Below are positions 8,812 to 19,431 of a stretch of DNA of 64,000 nt, one piece after another. The translations under genes were made by a program, and so were the position numbers. The stretch is from contig NZ_BMCF01000001.1 in NCBI RefSeq assembly GCF_014635045.1, positions 62,001 to 126,000 of the forward strand. The letters run 5' to 3'. The number at the start of each line of letters is the position of its first letter. Within the stretch, counting starts at the first letter, position 1. The stretch comes from Staphylococcus nepalensis (GTDB taxonomy: Bacteria; Bacillota; Bacilli; Staphylococcales; Staphylococcaceae). Under the pieces are notes generated by a model. That model was not told the DNA's origin, ran no database searches, and saw only the letters and a program-made list of their open reading frames with translations.

Positions 8812-9816
8812 CTACCCAAATAATTGATTAATTAAGTTAATAGCTTGTTGTGGTTTGGTCATACCGTGAATCAACATTCTACCACCTTTAAAGCTAACAA
8901 TTCTGTGCTTTTTATATTCAAAATGTAACATATATGGATTACGTTTATAAGGTATAGCTTGGTGTATTAAAAACGTTTCCAACATTTCCTGGGAAATATC
9001 TGAATTCTCATACTGTACTGTATCTCTCCCACATAAACTTGCAAACTGTCTTTCAGTCGCATTGAGGTGTGGGTAGGTAGGCTGGGAGCCACAAGTTGGA
9101 CATGATGCATTATAAAGTTTACTAAAGCCAAATGTAAAATGGGTACCTTCCCAAATATCTCCGTACGTCAATTTTGGTGTGGTCGCTTCCCCAATCAATA
9201 TCTTTAGCGCATCTCGTAATTGCAAACTTGTTGTCATAGTAACTGCAGGTTGGATGACCCCGACAGTATCGCAAGTCATATTAATGACTGGTAATTGTGG
9301 CATTAGACAATTGAAACAAGGCGTTTTATCAGGTATAAATGTAGCTTCTACATAAGTGCTCTGTACCACACCACCATAAATCCAAGGAATAGTCGCTTTA
9401 TAAGCAAAATCATTAACCAATTGTCTTGTTTCAAAATTATCCGTTGCGTCTAAAATAAGTTGTACATCTTGAGCATATGTTTCTAAAAATAGCCTATCTA
9501 CATGTTCAATATATGGATTTAACTTCAAATCTTGACGTATCGCCATTAAATTACGCTCGGCAGCAATTACTTTAGGTAAGCGCTCTTGTGCATCCATTTC
9601 TGTAAACATTGTTTGTCGTTGCAAATTACTATATTCAATATAGTCTCTATCTACTATCGTTAACTCACCTACACCAGCTCTCGCTAAACCTTCAGCAAGA
9701 TGTGTACCTAGAGCACCCATCCCCACAATTAATACATGCGCATTCATAATTTTTTCTTGCCCATTAGAACCTATATGTTTAAATAACATCTGTCTTGAAT
9801 AACGTGCTTCATTCAC
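8812..9816 (-). CDS. moeB: MoaD-activating enzyme MoeB (ThiF/E1 family)
   Basis: The enzyme adenylates the MoaD C-terminus. It has the E1 nucleotide loop GMGALGTHLAEGL near residue 40, the ATDNFETR segment, and two zinc-binding CxxC pairs (CFNC and CPTC). A C-terminal tail of about 80 residues follows the E1 domain and lacks a rhodanese cysteine. A GTG at 9816 is chosen because GAGGG lies at good spacing before it; a GTG at 9831 would add five residues. It is cotranscribed with moaB. It could also serve ThiS. Confidence 0.9.
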   Translation of the reverse strand: MNEARYSRQMLFKHIGSNGQEKIMNAHVLIVGMGALGTHLAEGLARAGVGELTIVDRDYIEYSNLQRQTMFTEMDAQERLPKVIAAERNLMAIRQDLKLNPYIEHVDRLFLETYAQDVQLILDATDNFETRQLVNDFAYKATIPWIYGGVVQSTYVEATFIPDKTPCFNCLMPQLPVINMTCDTVGVIQPAVTMTTSLQLRDALKILIGEATTPKLTYGDIWEGTHFTFGFSKLYNASCPTCGSQPTYPHLNATERQFASLCGRDTVQYENSDISQEMLETFLIHQAIPYKRNPYMLHFEYKKHRIVSFKGGRMLIHGMTKPQQAINLINQLFG

Positions 9817-10131
9817 GATGACATCCCTCACTTTGCGTCGTTATTTCTATTATAAATCTTGGATTACTTTGTAACAACGGTTTGAGTGCATTATTCGAAA
9901 AACGAGCGTATTCCCTATGTTTAAATTAAAATAGATTAATGTGTCTCTAATGCAATCATAAACTAGCACCAGTACTTAGTTATTAAAATATTATGTAGAT
10001 TAGTAGTGCTTCTACAAGTATTTAAATGATTGTATTTGTTTGCCCAATCTGATCTTTCTTAGAATTACAACGGTGTCTGATTAGAAAGATTAAATGCTGG
10101 TTTATGCTTAATCATTTTCACTGTTATCACT
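9817..10131. other. Intergenic region upstream of moeB
   Basis: No gene is supported. A weak hairpin formed by ATCTTTCT (10048-10060 area) and AGAAAGAT (10083-10090 area) lies beyond the PhnP-like gene, without a convincing U-run. Confidence 0.5.
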
Positions 10132-10962
10132 TCAAACTTTAATTTTCAAACCGTCATAAGCAATTGTCGATGAGATCCCCGCTTCGCTTAACTGTCGTTC
10201 TAATTTTTTCGCTTGTAATTGAGTTAAACTTTCTGTTGCTTCAATATGCGTGAAATATGTATGTTTAGCGTTGATGTTTTTAGCAATTTCCACACATTCT
10301 TCAAACGTAGCTTCGCCTAATGTACTTAACATACCTTCCTCATGAATTCGCTCTTTTGTAACAGGGTTTACTTCATTACTACCAAAAGGTAAGATAGCTA
10401 CATCTACATCCTTTACTTTATTAATCGGTTGAAAACCTTTGATTTCATCTGGGATTATGAGTAGTCGTTTGGTAGGTGTAGTTATATAAAAACCAAAAGC
10501 AATTTTTTCTGATAATTGAATCCATTCAATCGTTGTATCTTTAATCGTAATCTTTGCATTATTACTTACAATTTTTAATTCAACAACCCCTATTTGTTGT
10601 AAATACAACAAATGATTCCAATGCCCAAAATATGTTTTAAAATCTTCTACTTCTTGCGATGTTAAATATATTGTTGTGACTTTCGATTGGGGTATTGTGT
10701 TCACAAAATCAAAATTAAGTGTTTCCCAAATTCTAAGACCCATTGTATGATCTGGATGCCAATGTGAATATATACCATATTTAATATCGGCTATTTTTGC
10801 TTGTCTTAACTGATAAAATATATCTTCTGAACTATCAATTAAAAGTTTCAAATCGTGAATAAAAAGACCAGGACCGGTTCGTATAGGCGCATCTTTATGT
10901 TGTGAAACTGAATCAAAAAGTGAAGGCACGCCTCCCGCAGTTCCTAAAAATTCTACAATCAT
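10132..10962 (-). CDS. Metallo-beta-lactamase fold hydrolase, PhnP-like
   Basis: The ATG at 10962 has AAGGAG at good spacing; an upstream frame to 11025 lacks one. The 276-residue protein starts IVEFLGTAGGVPSLF and carries the metal motif SHWHPDHTMGL near residue 90, and further His/Asp ligands such as IPDE and FTHIE. This layout fits the PhnP/RNase Z-like branch, which hydrolyses phosphodiesters. It sits alone between moeB and the mod operon, so a link to molybdopterin or cyclic nucleotide metabolism is possible but only inferred from location. Confidence 0.8.
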   Translation of the reverse strand: MIVEFLGTAGGVPSLFDSVSQHKDAPIRTGPGLFIHDLKLLIDSSEDIFYQLRQAKIADIKYGIYSHWHPDHTMGLRIWETLNFDFVNTIPQSKVTTIYLTSQEVEDFKTYFGHWNHLLYLQQIGVVELKIVSNNAKITIKDTTIEWIQLSEKIAFGFYITTPTKRLLIIPDEIKGFQPINKVKDVDVAILPFGSNEVNPVTKERIHEEGMLSTLGEATFEECVEIAKNINAKHTYFTHIEATESLTQLQAKKLERQLSEAGISSTIAYDGLKIKV

Positions 10963-11200
10963 TATAAAAGGTCTCCTTGCTATAAAATTATGCTTATTAT
11001 ATACACTTATCACACCAATATTCAAACTTCTAATCTAAAAAGAGCAGAAACAAAACCAAATTTAGATTTGATTTTAATTCCCACCTTTTTAAATAGAAGC
11101 TATATTTTAAAAGTTATTTATAGACATGGCTTCACATACCATTTATTTCCAATTTTTATACATAATATCATTTTAAACTTTTAAACTTCACACTATAATA

Positions 11201-11806
11201 TCACTCGATATTGATAACTTCATGTGCTAGCCGTGCTGCTTCATAATTAGAATGCGTAACAAAAATGATTGGAATTTGCCATAACTTAAAAATGCGTTTA
11301 ACGAGTGAAATACTCTCTTCTTTAGTCGTATCATCTAAACTAGAAAATGGCTCGTCTAATAATATTAAATCTGGTTTAGTACTTAGTGTTCTAGCTAACG
11401 CTACACGTTGAGATTCACCGCCCGAGAGCCGAATTGGAAATTTAGTTTTCAAATGTTCAATATTTAATTGAGTAATTAAAGTATCAATATGATCAGAAGG
11501 TTCTGCCATAAATGTAATATTTTGAAAGACGTTCATATGCGGAAATAACTGATAATCTTGAAATAGATAACCTATATTACGATTTTGAATTTTTACATCA
11601 ATATGATTGATTGTGTCTGTCAGAGTATGATTATTTATGCTTATTAGGGCTTGATCTGGTTTTCGTAAACCTGCTAGCATATTTAATATTGTCGTTTTAC
11701 CGATGCCTGAAGGGCCCTTAATTGCATAAATTTTAGGTTCAGCATCTTCAATTTTAATTCGGAGTTGTGTTTGATTTAGTAAATGCTTTAAATCTATTGT
11801 TAACAT
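11201..11806 (-). CDS. modC: Molybdate ABC transporter ATP-binding protein ModC
   Basis: ModC energises molybdate import. Walker A GPSGIGKTT, the signature LSGGESQR, and Walker B LILLDEPFSSLD are all present. At 201 residues it is the short form lacking the C-terminal molybdate-sensing TOBE/MOP domain found in E. coli ModC, so feedback by that route is absent. Its ATG overlaps the modB stop (TAATG), showing coupling. Confidence 0.94.
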   Translation of the reverse strand: MLTIDLKHLLNQTQLRIKIEDAEPKIYAIKGPSGIGKTTILNMLAGLRKPDQALISINNHTLTDTINHIDVKIQNRNIGYLFQDYQLFPHMNVFQNITFMAEPSDHIDTLITQLNIEHLKTKFPIRLSGGESQRVALARTLSTKPDLILLDEPFSSLDDTTKEESISLVKRIFKLWQIPIIFVTHSNYEAARLAHEVINIE

Positions 11807-12477
11807 TAACGCACCTCTCGATAAACATCTTTATTTAACACATTAATTGTACCGATTACAGTTACAGCAAATGCTACCAACACTAATACCCAGAGCCATG
11901 CTTGATTCTCTTTTCCTTGTTCCACTAAGAAATATATCTCTAATGGTAATGTATTAGTCTTATTAGGAATATATCCCGCCACCATTAACGTAGCACCAAA
12001 TTCACCTATTGCACGCGCAAAACTCATCATGATGCCTGATAATATAGGTCTTTTAGACAATGGAAGAATAATTTCAAAAAATATTTTCCGCTCACTTGCC
12101 CCCATTGTTCTAGCCGTATTCAACATCTTGTTATCAATACTCCGGAAGCCTTGTACAGTATGCTGATACATTAATGGGAAACTAACGATAATCGACGCCA
12201 ACACTGCTCCAGTTAATGTAAATACGACTGGCAAATGTAATATATCCGTAAAAAATGAACCAATTATACTTCGTGGAGAAAACACTATTAATAAGATAAA
12301 TCCCATAACTGTCGGAGGTAAAACAATGGGTAAAACAATCATACTTTCTAGTAATCTAGCAATAAAACCATGACGTTTATACAACCATCTTGATATAACA
12401 ATACCTAAAATTGTAACGATGATCGTACTAATAATTGCTACTCTTAACGATATCCAAAATGGTGTGACATCTGGCAT
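11806..12477 (-). CDS. modB: Molybdate ABC transporter permease ModB
   Basis: The 223-residue membrane protein has five to six hydrophobic segments and the EAA-type cytoplasmic loop TARTMGASERKIFFEIILP that docks on ModC. It is followed by RAIGEFGATLMVAGYIP, a stretch typical of ModB. It lies 12 bases after modA with an AGGAGG-type RBS. Confidence 0.94.
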   Translation of the reverse strand: MPDVTPFWISLRVAIISTIIVTILGIVISRWLYKRHGFIARLLESMIVLPIVLPPTVMGFILLIVFSPRSIIGSFFTDILHLPVVFTLTGAVLASIIVSFPLMYQHTVQGFRSIDNKMLNTARTMGASERKIFFEIILPLSKRPILSGIMMSFARAIGEFGATLMVAGYIPNKTNTLPLEIYFLVEQGKENQAWLWVLVLVAFAVTVIGTINVLNKDVYREVR

Positions 12478-12489
12478 TTATAAGACCTC

Positions 12490-13272
12490 CTAAGCATTGA
12501 ATTTATATTTTTTTAAAATTTCTTTTGCTTCGTCTGTTTTTAAGAACTTAACCCATTCTTTAGCTAAGTTTTTATCTGAAGTTGTAGCTGATTTATATGT
12601 AATTGGATTTTTTAGGTTTGCAGTTTCAATTTCTTTCACTTTACTTTTTCCATTTTGCTGACTTTGGTATAAATCTGTTTTATAAACATACCCTAATTGA
12701 GCATTGCCTTTTTCTACATAATTCAATACTTGTCGCACGTCTTTTGCAAAAACTAAATGCGGTTTTACATCATTAAAAAGTTGATTATCTTTTAAATATT
12801 GCTCAGCATATTTCCCTGCAGGAACTGACTTAACTTCACCAATAGCTAACTTATCATCATCTTTTAAATCTTTCACGCTTTGATAGTCGCTATCTTCAGC
12901 GCCAATTAATACTAAAGTATTTTTGGCATATTGATATTTATTTTGAGCTTTTTCTCCTAAAGCATCAACATCTTTTGTATTCGCAGACATAAAAACATCA
13001 ACAGGCGCCCCCTTTTCTATTTGTTGTCTTAAAGCACCTGATCCACCATAATTAAATGTAATATGTGCATCTTTATGCTCTTTTTTGAACGCTTTTTCTA
13101 AATCTTTAGTTGCATCCGTCAAACTAGCTGCGGCTGCAATATGTAGTTCGTGTTTGGCATCGTTGCTATTAGATTTTTGCTCATCATGATTACCTTCAGT
13201 ATTGGAACATCCTGCTATCATGAGACACATCATAATACATGCAAAAATGATATATTTACCTTTTATTTGCAT
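12490..13272 (-). CDS. modA: Molybdate-binding lipoprotein ModA
   Basis: The 260-residue protein starts with a lipoprotein signal ending in MIAGC, so Cys22 is the lipidated residue. The mature part begins LHIAAAASLTDATKDLEKAF, the oxyanion-binding start of ModA. It also has FNYGGSGALRQQIEKGAP and PVDVFMSANTKDVDAL. It captures molybdate or tungstate outside the membrane. An AGGAGGAG RBS precedes the ATG. A TATAAT -10 lies near 13288, directly against the galT terminator. It is first in modA-modB-modC. Confidence 0.95.
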   Translation of the reverse strand: MQIKGKYIIFACIMMCLMIAGCSNTEGNHDEQKSNSNDAKHELHIAAAASLTDATKDLEKAFKKEHKDAHITFNYGGSGALRQQIEKGAPVDVFMSANTKDVDALGEKAQNKYQYAKNTLVLIGAEDSDYQSVKDLKDDDKLAIGEVKSVPAGKYAEQYLKDNQLFNDVKPHLVFAKDVRQVLNYVEKGNAQLGYVYKTDLYQSQQNGKSKVKEIETANLKNPITYKSATTSDKNLAKEWVKFLKTDEAKEILKKYKFNA

Positions 13273-13314
13273 TTAATCTCCTCCTATTTCTTTTAATTAT
13301 ATGCTTATTCATTT

Positions 13315-13364
13315 CAAAAAAAAAGAGCAGATACGTAAGTAGAAATTACCTTGTATCGCTCTTT
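13315..13364 (-). terminator. Terminator of the galKET operon
   Basis: On the minus strand AAGAGCGATAC and GTATC(T)GCTCTT pair with a single bulge, followed by a run of ten Ts. It lies just after galT and immediately upstream of the modA promoter. Confidence 0.88.
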
Positions 13365-13380
13365 ATATGATTATTTATTA

Positions 13381-14871
13381 TTATAAAGTTTCAATAAAAC
13401 GCTCAAACGCCTCTTGACCCTGTGACGTATTTTTAAATACGCCTGCATCTTCTAGTACACGTTTGAATTTATGTCCAACTTCTTTTTCGATGATTTCATC
13501 GACATTTTTTTCATTAATATCATAGTTTGCTTTCATTTCTTCAGCCCATGTCTGGTGCGCGCCTAATGATTGCTGATGATTTCCTAATAAAAAAGCCTTA
13601 ACTTCTTGCAGTTCTGTTTTCAATCGTCCAGGTAGAATAGCTGTACCCATGACTTCTATCAGTCCGATATTCTCTTTTTTTATATGTTGTACATCTTTAT
13701 GAGGATGGAATATGCCATCAGGGTAAGTTTCTGATGTCTGGTTGTCCCTTAAAACAACATCCAGTTCATACTGACCATGTCTAAAACGTGCAATAGGTGT
13801 GACAGTATGGTGACGGTCACCTTCATCACTGTATGCTCTGATTGCTACACTTTCATCTGAATAATTATTCCATGCGAGCCTAATACATTCTGCTGCTTCT
13901 ATTAAGTTTTCTTTATTAGTACTTTTGAGGCGTATCACACTCATTGGCCAATGTAATGTAGATGCTTCTACGTTTGTAAACTGTACCAATTTAAAGTTTT
14001 GAAGTTCTTTAGCATTATCCATCGGAAAGGTATGTCTGCCAGATTGATAATGGTTATGCGTAAGAATCGACCCACCAACTAACGGTATGTCCGCGTTAGA
14101 ACCAATAAAATAATGTGGAAATTTGTCTACAAAATCCAATAATTGCACAAATGTTTGTTTATCAATATTCATTGGCACATGCTCTTTTGATAGAACGATA
14201 CTATGCTCTTTAAAATAAGCATAAGGTGAATATTGAAATCCCCATTGCTCATCTCCTAAATTCAGTCTCACTATACGATGATTTGTTCTTGCTGCTTGCA
14301 AAACAGAGCCTTTAAATCCTTCATTTTCTAAACATAATGCACATTTAGGATAGTCTGTTGAAGGCGCCTCTTTAGCTTTAGCGATTTGCTTTGCATCTTT
14401 TTCGGGTTTAGATAGATTAATAGTTATTTCAAGATCGCCATACTCATTTGATACGTCAAAATGGATGTTATTTGCTATAGCATCTTCTTTTACGTAATGA
14501 TTACGTTTCGTAATATTATAAAAATAATCGGTAGCTTCTTTTGCGTTTCGCTTGTACAATTCATTAAATTGATCGTTAACCACAGATGGTCGCGGTGTAA
14601 TTAAATCTAAAATCTGAGCCTCAATAATTTCTTTATTATACAATGCGTCATCAATACAGTTTGCTTTTATTGCTTCTTGAATCCAGTCTTGCGCAATAGC
14701 ATTGGCTGTAGCGTTTGGGCTAAATTTAGGTGACGCTGTGTCGTCTATACCAGATGCATTTAAAATACTGATCAACCTGTTTTGAATATAAATGGCATCT
14801 TCCTTTTCATAATCACCATATGTGGTAGCATATGAAACAAATAACTGCACAGAATGTTGATTCAATAACAT
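13381..14871 (-). CDS. galT: UDP-glucose:galactose-1-phosphate uridylyltransferase, class II
   Basis: GalT swaps UMP between UDP-glucose and galactose-1-phosphate. At 496 residues it is the Firmicute class II form, much longer than E. coli GalT. The CALCLENEGFKG and QWGFQYSPYAYF stretches are typical, and THNHYQSGRH takes the place of the HxHxQ active-site triad. A GGAGG lies eight bases before the ATG. It follows galE after three bases and ends the operon with a strong terminator. Confidence 0.94.
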   Translation of the reverse strand: MLLNQHSVQLFVSYATTYGDYEKEDAIYIQNRLISILNASGIDDTASPKFSPNATANAIAQDWIQEAIKANCIDDALYNKEIIEAQILDLITPRPSVVNDQFNELYKRNAKEATDYFYNITKRNHYVKEDAIANNIHFDVSNEYGDLEITINLSKPEKDAKQIAKAKEAPSTDYPKCALCLENEGFKGSVLQAARTNHRIVRLNLGDEQWGFQYSPYAYFKEHSIVLSKEHVPMNIDKQTFVQLLDFVDKFPHYFIGSNADIPLVGGSILTHNHYQSGRHTFPMDNAKELQNFKLVQFTNVEASTLHWPMSVIRLKSTNKENLIEAAECIRLAWNNYSDESVAIRAYSDEGDRHHTVTPIARFRHGQYELDVVLRDNQTSETYPDGIFHPHKDVQHIKKENIGLIEVMGTAILPGRLKTELQEVKAFLLGNHQQSLGAHQTWAEEMKANYDINEKNVDEIIEKEVGHKFKRVLEDAGVFKNTSQGQEAFERFIETL

Positions 14872-14874
14872 GCA

Positions 14875-15867
14875 TTATACCTCCTGATATCCGTTTGGAT
14901 GTTTTTCATGCCATTGCCACGCTGAACCGATAATATCGTGAATATCGTCATGTTTAGGTGTCCAACCCAATATTTGTTGCGCTTTATTACTTGATGCAAC
15001 AAGTTTACTTGGATCGCCTGCTCTTCTTTCCCCAACAACAGCGTTGATTGGTTTATTTGTTACTTTTCTTGCAGCTTCTAAAATTTCAAATACAGAATAA
15101 CCTTGGCTACTTCCTAAATTAAAAGCTCCAGATTTTCCGCCATTTTTCAAATGTTGAAATGCTAAAATATGCGCGTCAATTAAGTCTACAACATGTAAGT
15201 AATCGCGTATACAAGATCCATCTTCTGTATCATAATCATCGCCGAAAATCGTCAGTTCTTCTCTTTGACCCAGTGCAACTTGCAATACGATTGGGATTAA
15301 GTGTGTTTCTGGTCTATGATCTTCACCGATCACGCCATTTTCTTTTGCACCTGCCACATTAAAATAACGTAATGCTGCATAATTAACACCATAAGCTTCG
15401 TGGCTCCAGTGCATCATTTTTTCCATCATTAATTTACTTTCGCCATAAGGGCTCGTAGGTGTTTTAGAATCGTCTTCTGTAATTGGTACAGCATCTGGTT
15501 CTCCGTAGACAGCTGCTGTTGATGAGAAAACAATATGTGCTACATGATGGTCGTACATTACTTCTAATAGCACCTGCAAACCATAAACATTATTATTAAA
15601 ATATGCTAGTGGTTTTCCAACAGATTCTCCAACTAATGAATAAGCACAGAAATGAAAAACGCCTTCAATATCTTCGTTTCCAAATACACTTTCTAAGAAT
15701 GCCTTATCACGTATATCGCCCTCATAAAATTTTGCCTCATTATGCACAGCTGCTCTATGACCAGTTCCCAAGTTATCTACAACTACAACATCGTAACCTC
15801 GATTGATTAACTGATCTACTGCATGACTTCCAATGTAACCTGCGCCACCTAATACTAATACAGACAT
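14875..15867 (-). CDS. galE: UDP-glucose 4-epimerase GalE
   Basis: GalE interconverts UDP-galactose and UDP-glucose. The NAD-binding GGAGYIGSHAVDQL begins at residue 7, SSTAAVYG and YGESKLMMEK hold the Ser/Tyr/Lys catalytic set, and RYFNVAGA follows. The 330-residue length is normal. It lies between galK and galT in one transcription unit. Confidence 0.96.
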   Translation of the reverse strand: MSVLVLGGAGYIGSHAVDQLINRGYDVVVVDNLGTGHRAAVHNEAKFYEGDIRDKAFLESVFGNEDIEGVFHFCAYSLVGESVGKPLAYFNNNVYGLQVLLEVMYDHHVAHIVFSSTAAVYGEPDAVPITEDDSKTPTSPYGESKLMMEKMMHWSHEAYGVNYAALRYFNVAGAKENGVIGEDHRPETHLIPIVLQVALGQREELTIFGDDYDTEDGSCIRDYLHVVDLIDAHILAFQHLKNGGKSGAFNLGSSQGYSVFEILEAARKVTNKPINAVVGERRAGDPSKLVASSNKAQQILGWTPKHDDIHDIIGSAWQWHEKHPNGYQEV

Positions 15868-15898
15868 AAAAAAATCCTTTCTAATTTATATTTTGTGT

Positions 15899-17059
15899 TT
15901 ATATCGTTTTAACGCCATCACTGATACCTACATGATAAAATGATGGTTCATAACCTATTTTTGCCAAGTATTTTTTGGAAACTTCATCTTCTAATGCTTT
16001 GATTTGTTTTTTGTGTACTAACGCAATCGCACATCCTGCAAAACCTGCACCAGTCATTCTTGCTCCTAACACGCCTTCAACTTGTTGTGCTGTTTCAGCT
16101 AGCGTATCGAGTTCCATGCCTGTTACTTCATAATCGTTTTTCAATGATGTATGTGAATCATTTAATAACTGACCAAATTTTTCAAAGTCGTTGTCGGATA
16201 ATGCTTGATGTGCAAGTTTAGTACGTTCATTCTCTGAAACAGCATGTCTCGCTCTTCGCCGTTGTACTTCATCCTTAATCAGCATTTGATACATTTCAAA
16301 TTGATCCATTGTTAACTCACCTAAAGACTGAATATTTAGTTCTTGCTGTAATGATGCCAATGCAGATTCGCACTCACTTCTACGTTCATTATATTTACTT
16401 TCAGTTAATGAACGTCGTTTATTTGTATTCATAATTGATATGACATAATCACCAAATTTGGCGGGAACAAAATCATATTCTAATGTTGCTGTATCTAATA
16501 AAATAGCATGTTCTGATTTACCCATTCCAATAATAAATTGATCCATAATACCAGAGTTAACACCCATAAAATGATTTTCTGTACGTTGTCCTATTTTAAT
16601 AAGTTCTAGTCGCTCTAAATCCAAATTAAATAATGCTTTTATCAACCAGCCTGTTAATAGTTCAATAGAGGCTGATGACGAAAGACTTGCACCATTCGGT
16701 ATATTCCCCTCCACCAAGATATCAAAGCCTTGGTTTATACCAGGAAAAGATTCTTTTAAATATTTTATGACCCCTTTAGGGTAGTTTGCCCAGTCATCGT
16801 CCTTCTCAAAAACCAAGTTATCTAAATCTAAAGTTATCATGCCAATATTTTCAAAATTATTAGAATATAGACGAATCAATTTATCGTTTCGTCTAGCAGC
16901 TAAACCGTATGTCCCTAATTCAATTGCTGCTGGGAACACATACCCTCCGTTATAATCTGTGTGTTCACCAATTAAATTAATACGCCCAGGTGCAAACGCA
17001 CTTACTTCAGCTTGCACATCAAATAAATCTTTAAACTTATTGCGCATTGCTTCTATCAT
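15899..17059 (-). CDS. galK: Galactokinase GalK
   Basis: GalK phosphorylates galactose with ATP. GHMP-kinase motifs are all present: APGRINLIGEHTDYNGGYV near residue 24, GNIPNGASLSSSASIE near 120, and MTGAGFAGCAIALV near 335. Length 386 is usual. AAGGAG precedes the ATG. GTAAAC/GTTTAC half-sites in the 90-base gap to galR suggest that galK has its own GalR-controlled promoter. Confidence 0.96.
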   Translation of the reverse strand: MIEAMRNKFKDLFDVQAEVSAFAPGRINLIGEHTDYNGGYVFPAAIELGTYGLAARRNDKLIRLYSNNFENIGMITLDLDNLVFEKDDDWANYPKGVIKYLKESFPGINQGFDILVEGNIPNGASLSSSASIELLTGWLIKALFNLDLERLELIKIGQRTENHFMGVNSGIMDQFIIGMGKSEHAILLDTATLEYDFVPAKFGDYVISIMNTNKRRSLTESKYNERRSECESALASLQQELNIQSLGELTMDQFEMYQMLIKDEVQRRRARHAVSENERTKLAHQALSDNDFEKFGQLLNDSHTSLKNDYEVTGMELDTLAETAQQVEGVLGARMTGAGFAGCAIALVHKKQIKALEDEVSKKYLAKIGYEPSFYHVGISDGVKTI

Positions 17060-17109
17060 AATAATCCCACTCCTTTTTAAAGACGATATAAAAAATACAA
17101 TTTATGGTA

Positions 17110-17138
17110 GTAAACTTAAATAAAGTTTACTTGTTTAC
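17110..17138 (-). promoter_or_regulatory. Predicted GalR operator upstream of galK
   Basis: GTAAAC (17110-17115) is an inverted repeat of GTTTAC at 17125-17130, and a further GTTTAC lies at 17133-17138. The same half-site occurs twice upstream of galR (18200-18216). Shared half-sites at the regulator and its target fit LacI-family control by GalR; this is inferred. Confidence 0.6.
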
Positions 17139-17149
17139 TAAATGTTTTG

Positions 17150-18175
<1,026 letters not shown>

Positions 18176-18199
18176 TTAGCTTTTCACCTCTTTATATTT

Positions 18200-18216
18200 G
18201 TTTACTATAAGTTTAC
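18200..18216 (-). promoter_or_regulatory. Predicted GalR operator upstream of galR
   Basis: Two direct GTTTAC copies (18200-18205 and 18211-18216) lie 25 bases before the galR start, matching the half-site seen upstream of galK. This suggests autoregulation. Confidence 0.5.
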
Positions 18217-18484
18217 TTCTATGCATCCTATATAGCAAATATATTTATTGTAGTTAAATTAGTTCAGAGTAGTACAAATTAGGCTTCTTTTAAAATATTT
18301 TATTAACAGGTGTTATCAAGATTACTAGGAACAAAAAAATGGAATAAAAAACATGTTCATCTTTACGGGATATTGTCGCCTTTTAAAATATTTTATGTCC
18401 TACGCATATTGAAACTGTTTATTTTTTTTGCAACTCGAAATGCGCTAAAATAAATAAGTGAATATGAATTGGGGGATGAATAAT
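18217..18484. other. galR-fdhD divergent intergenic region
   Basis: The region carries the promoters of the two divergent genes. A TAAAAT close to 18446 may be the fdhD -10. I see no further clear operator and no gene. Confidence 0.4.
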
Positions 18485-19285
18485 ATGAATGAAGACGTTT
18501 TAACAAATCAGCATATTGTACGATATGAAAATGGTAATCTTATAGAGACGACTGACCATTATGTCACAGAATTCCCATTAACCATCATGGTCAACGGAGA
18601 AGAATTTGCTACGGTCATTTGTAGTCCAAATCATATGGAAGAACTGGTCCTAGGATTTTTAGCATCAGAAGGTGCTATTTTAAAAAATGATGATTTAAAA
18701 TCAATTCAAATAGACGATAGTAAAGGGTTCGCTCATGTTGAATTAACTAAATCACTCAATGAACGTTTTGAATACTCAACTAAGCGGATGATTGCCTCGT
18801 GTTGTGGTAAAAGTCGTGAATTTTATTTTCAAAATGATGCGGCAATAGCTAAAACATCTATGTCAAAAATCACTTTAATCCCGTCTCAAGTACTCAATAT
18901 GATGACACGTTTACAAAGTGCAAGTAAAATTTTCAAACAAACCGGCGGTCTTCATAATGCTGCTATTAGTGATGGTGAAGCTTTTTTCGAACATAGACAA
19001 GATATTGGTAGACATAATGCACTAGATAAACTTTATGGTTATTGCATTCAGCACCATATACCTATCCGTGATAAAGTGCTCATATTTAGTGGTCGTATAT
19101 CTTCTGAAATACTTATTAAAGCTGCTAAGATTGGCGTTGGCGTTATTTTATCTAAATCTGCTCCAACCACATTAGCAGTATCGCTTGCCCAAGATTTAAA
19201 TATTACTGCAATTGGTTTTATTCGTGATGGCAACTTTAATGTTTACAGTCATCCAGAGCGTATTACTGCAACAAAAACTAATTAA
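18485..19285 (+). CDS. fdhD: Formate dehydrogenase sulfurtransferase FdhD
   Basis: FdhD passes sulfur from a cysteine desulfurase to the bis-MGD of formate dehydrogenase and is essential for its activity. The SCCGKSREFYF stretch carries the conserved cysteine pair, and GGLHNAAIS, HRQDIGRHNALDK and FSGRISSEI are family hallmarks. The ATG at 18485 (266 residues) follows GGGGG at proper spacing; a GTG at 18458 would add nine residues. It stands alone, far from fdhA (41.7 kb), with a terminator directly after it. Confidence 0.95.
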   Translation: MNEDVLTNQHIVRYENGNLIETTDHYVTEFPLTIMVNGEEFATVICSPNHMEELVLGFLASEGAILKNDDLKSIQIDDSKGFAHVELTKSLNERFEYSTKRMIASCCGKSREFYFQNDAAIAKTSMSKITLIPSQVLNMMTRLQSASKIFKQTGGLHNAAISDGEAFFEHRQDIGRHNALDKLYGYCIQHHIPIRDKVLIFSGRISSEILIKAAKIGVGVILSKSAPTTLAVSLAQDLNITAIGFIRDGNFNVYSHPERITATKTN

Positions 19286-19287
19286 AA

Positions 19288-19332
19288 AGCGGGACAACGA
19301 TTTCATTTTTTAAATGATTTCGTTATCCCGCT
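19288..19332. terminator. Bidirectional terminator after fdhD
   Basis: AGCGGGAcAACG and CGTTaTCCCGCT flank an inner TCATTT/AAATGA stem, making a long hairpin three bases after the fdhD stop. A T-run follows on the minus strand. It is a clear copy of the dispersed hairpin family. Confidence 0.8.
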
Positions 19333-19431
19333 GAAACTACCGGAACTGAGAAAAGCGCACGAAGATTGATACTTTTACATACCAAGCGACACATCTTCAA
19401 CAATGATATAAACTGTGTTTTTCGACTTCTC

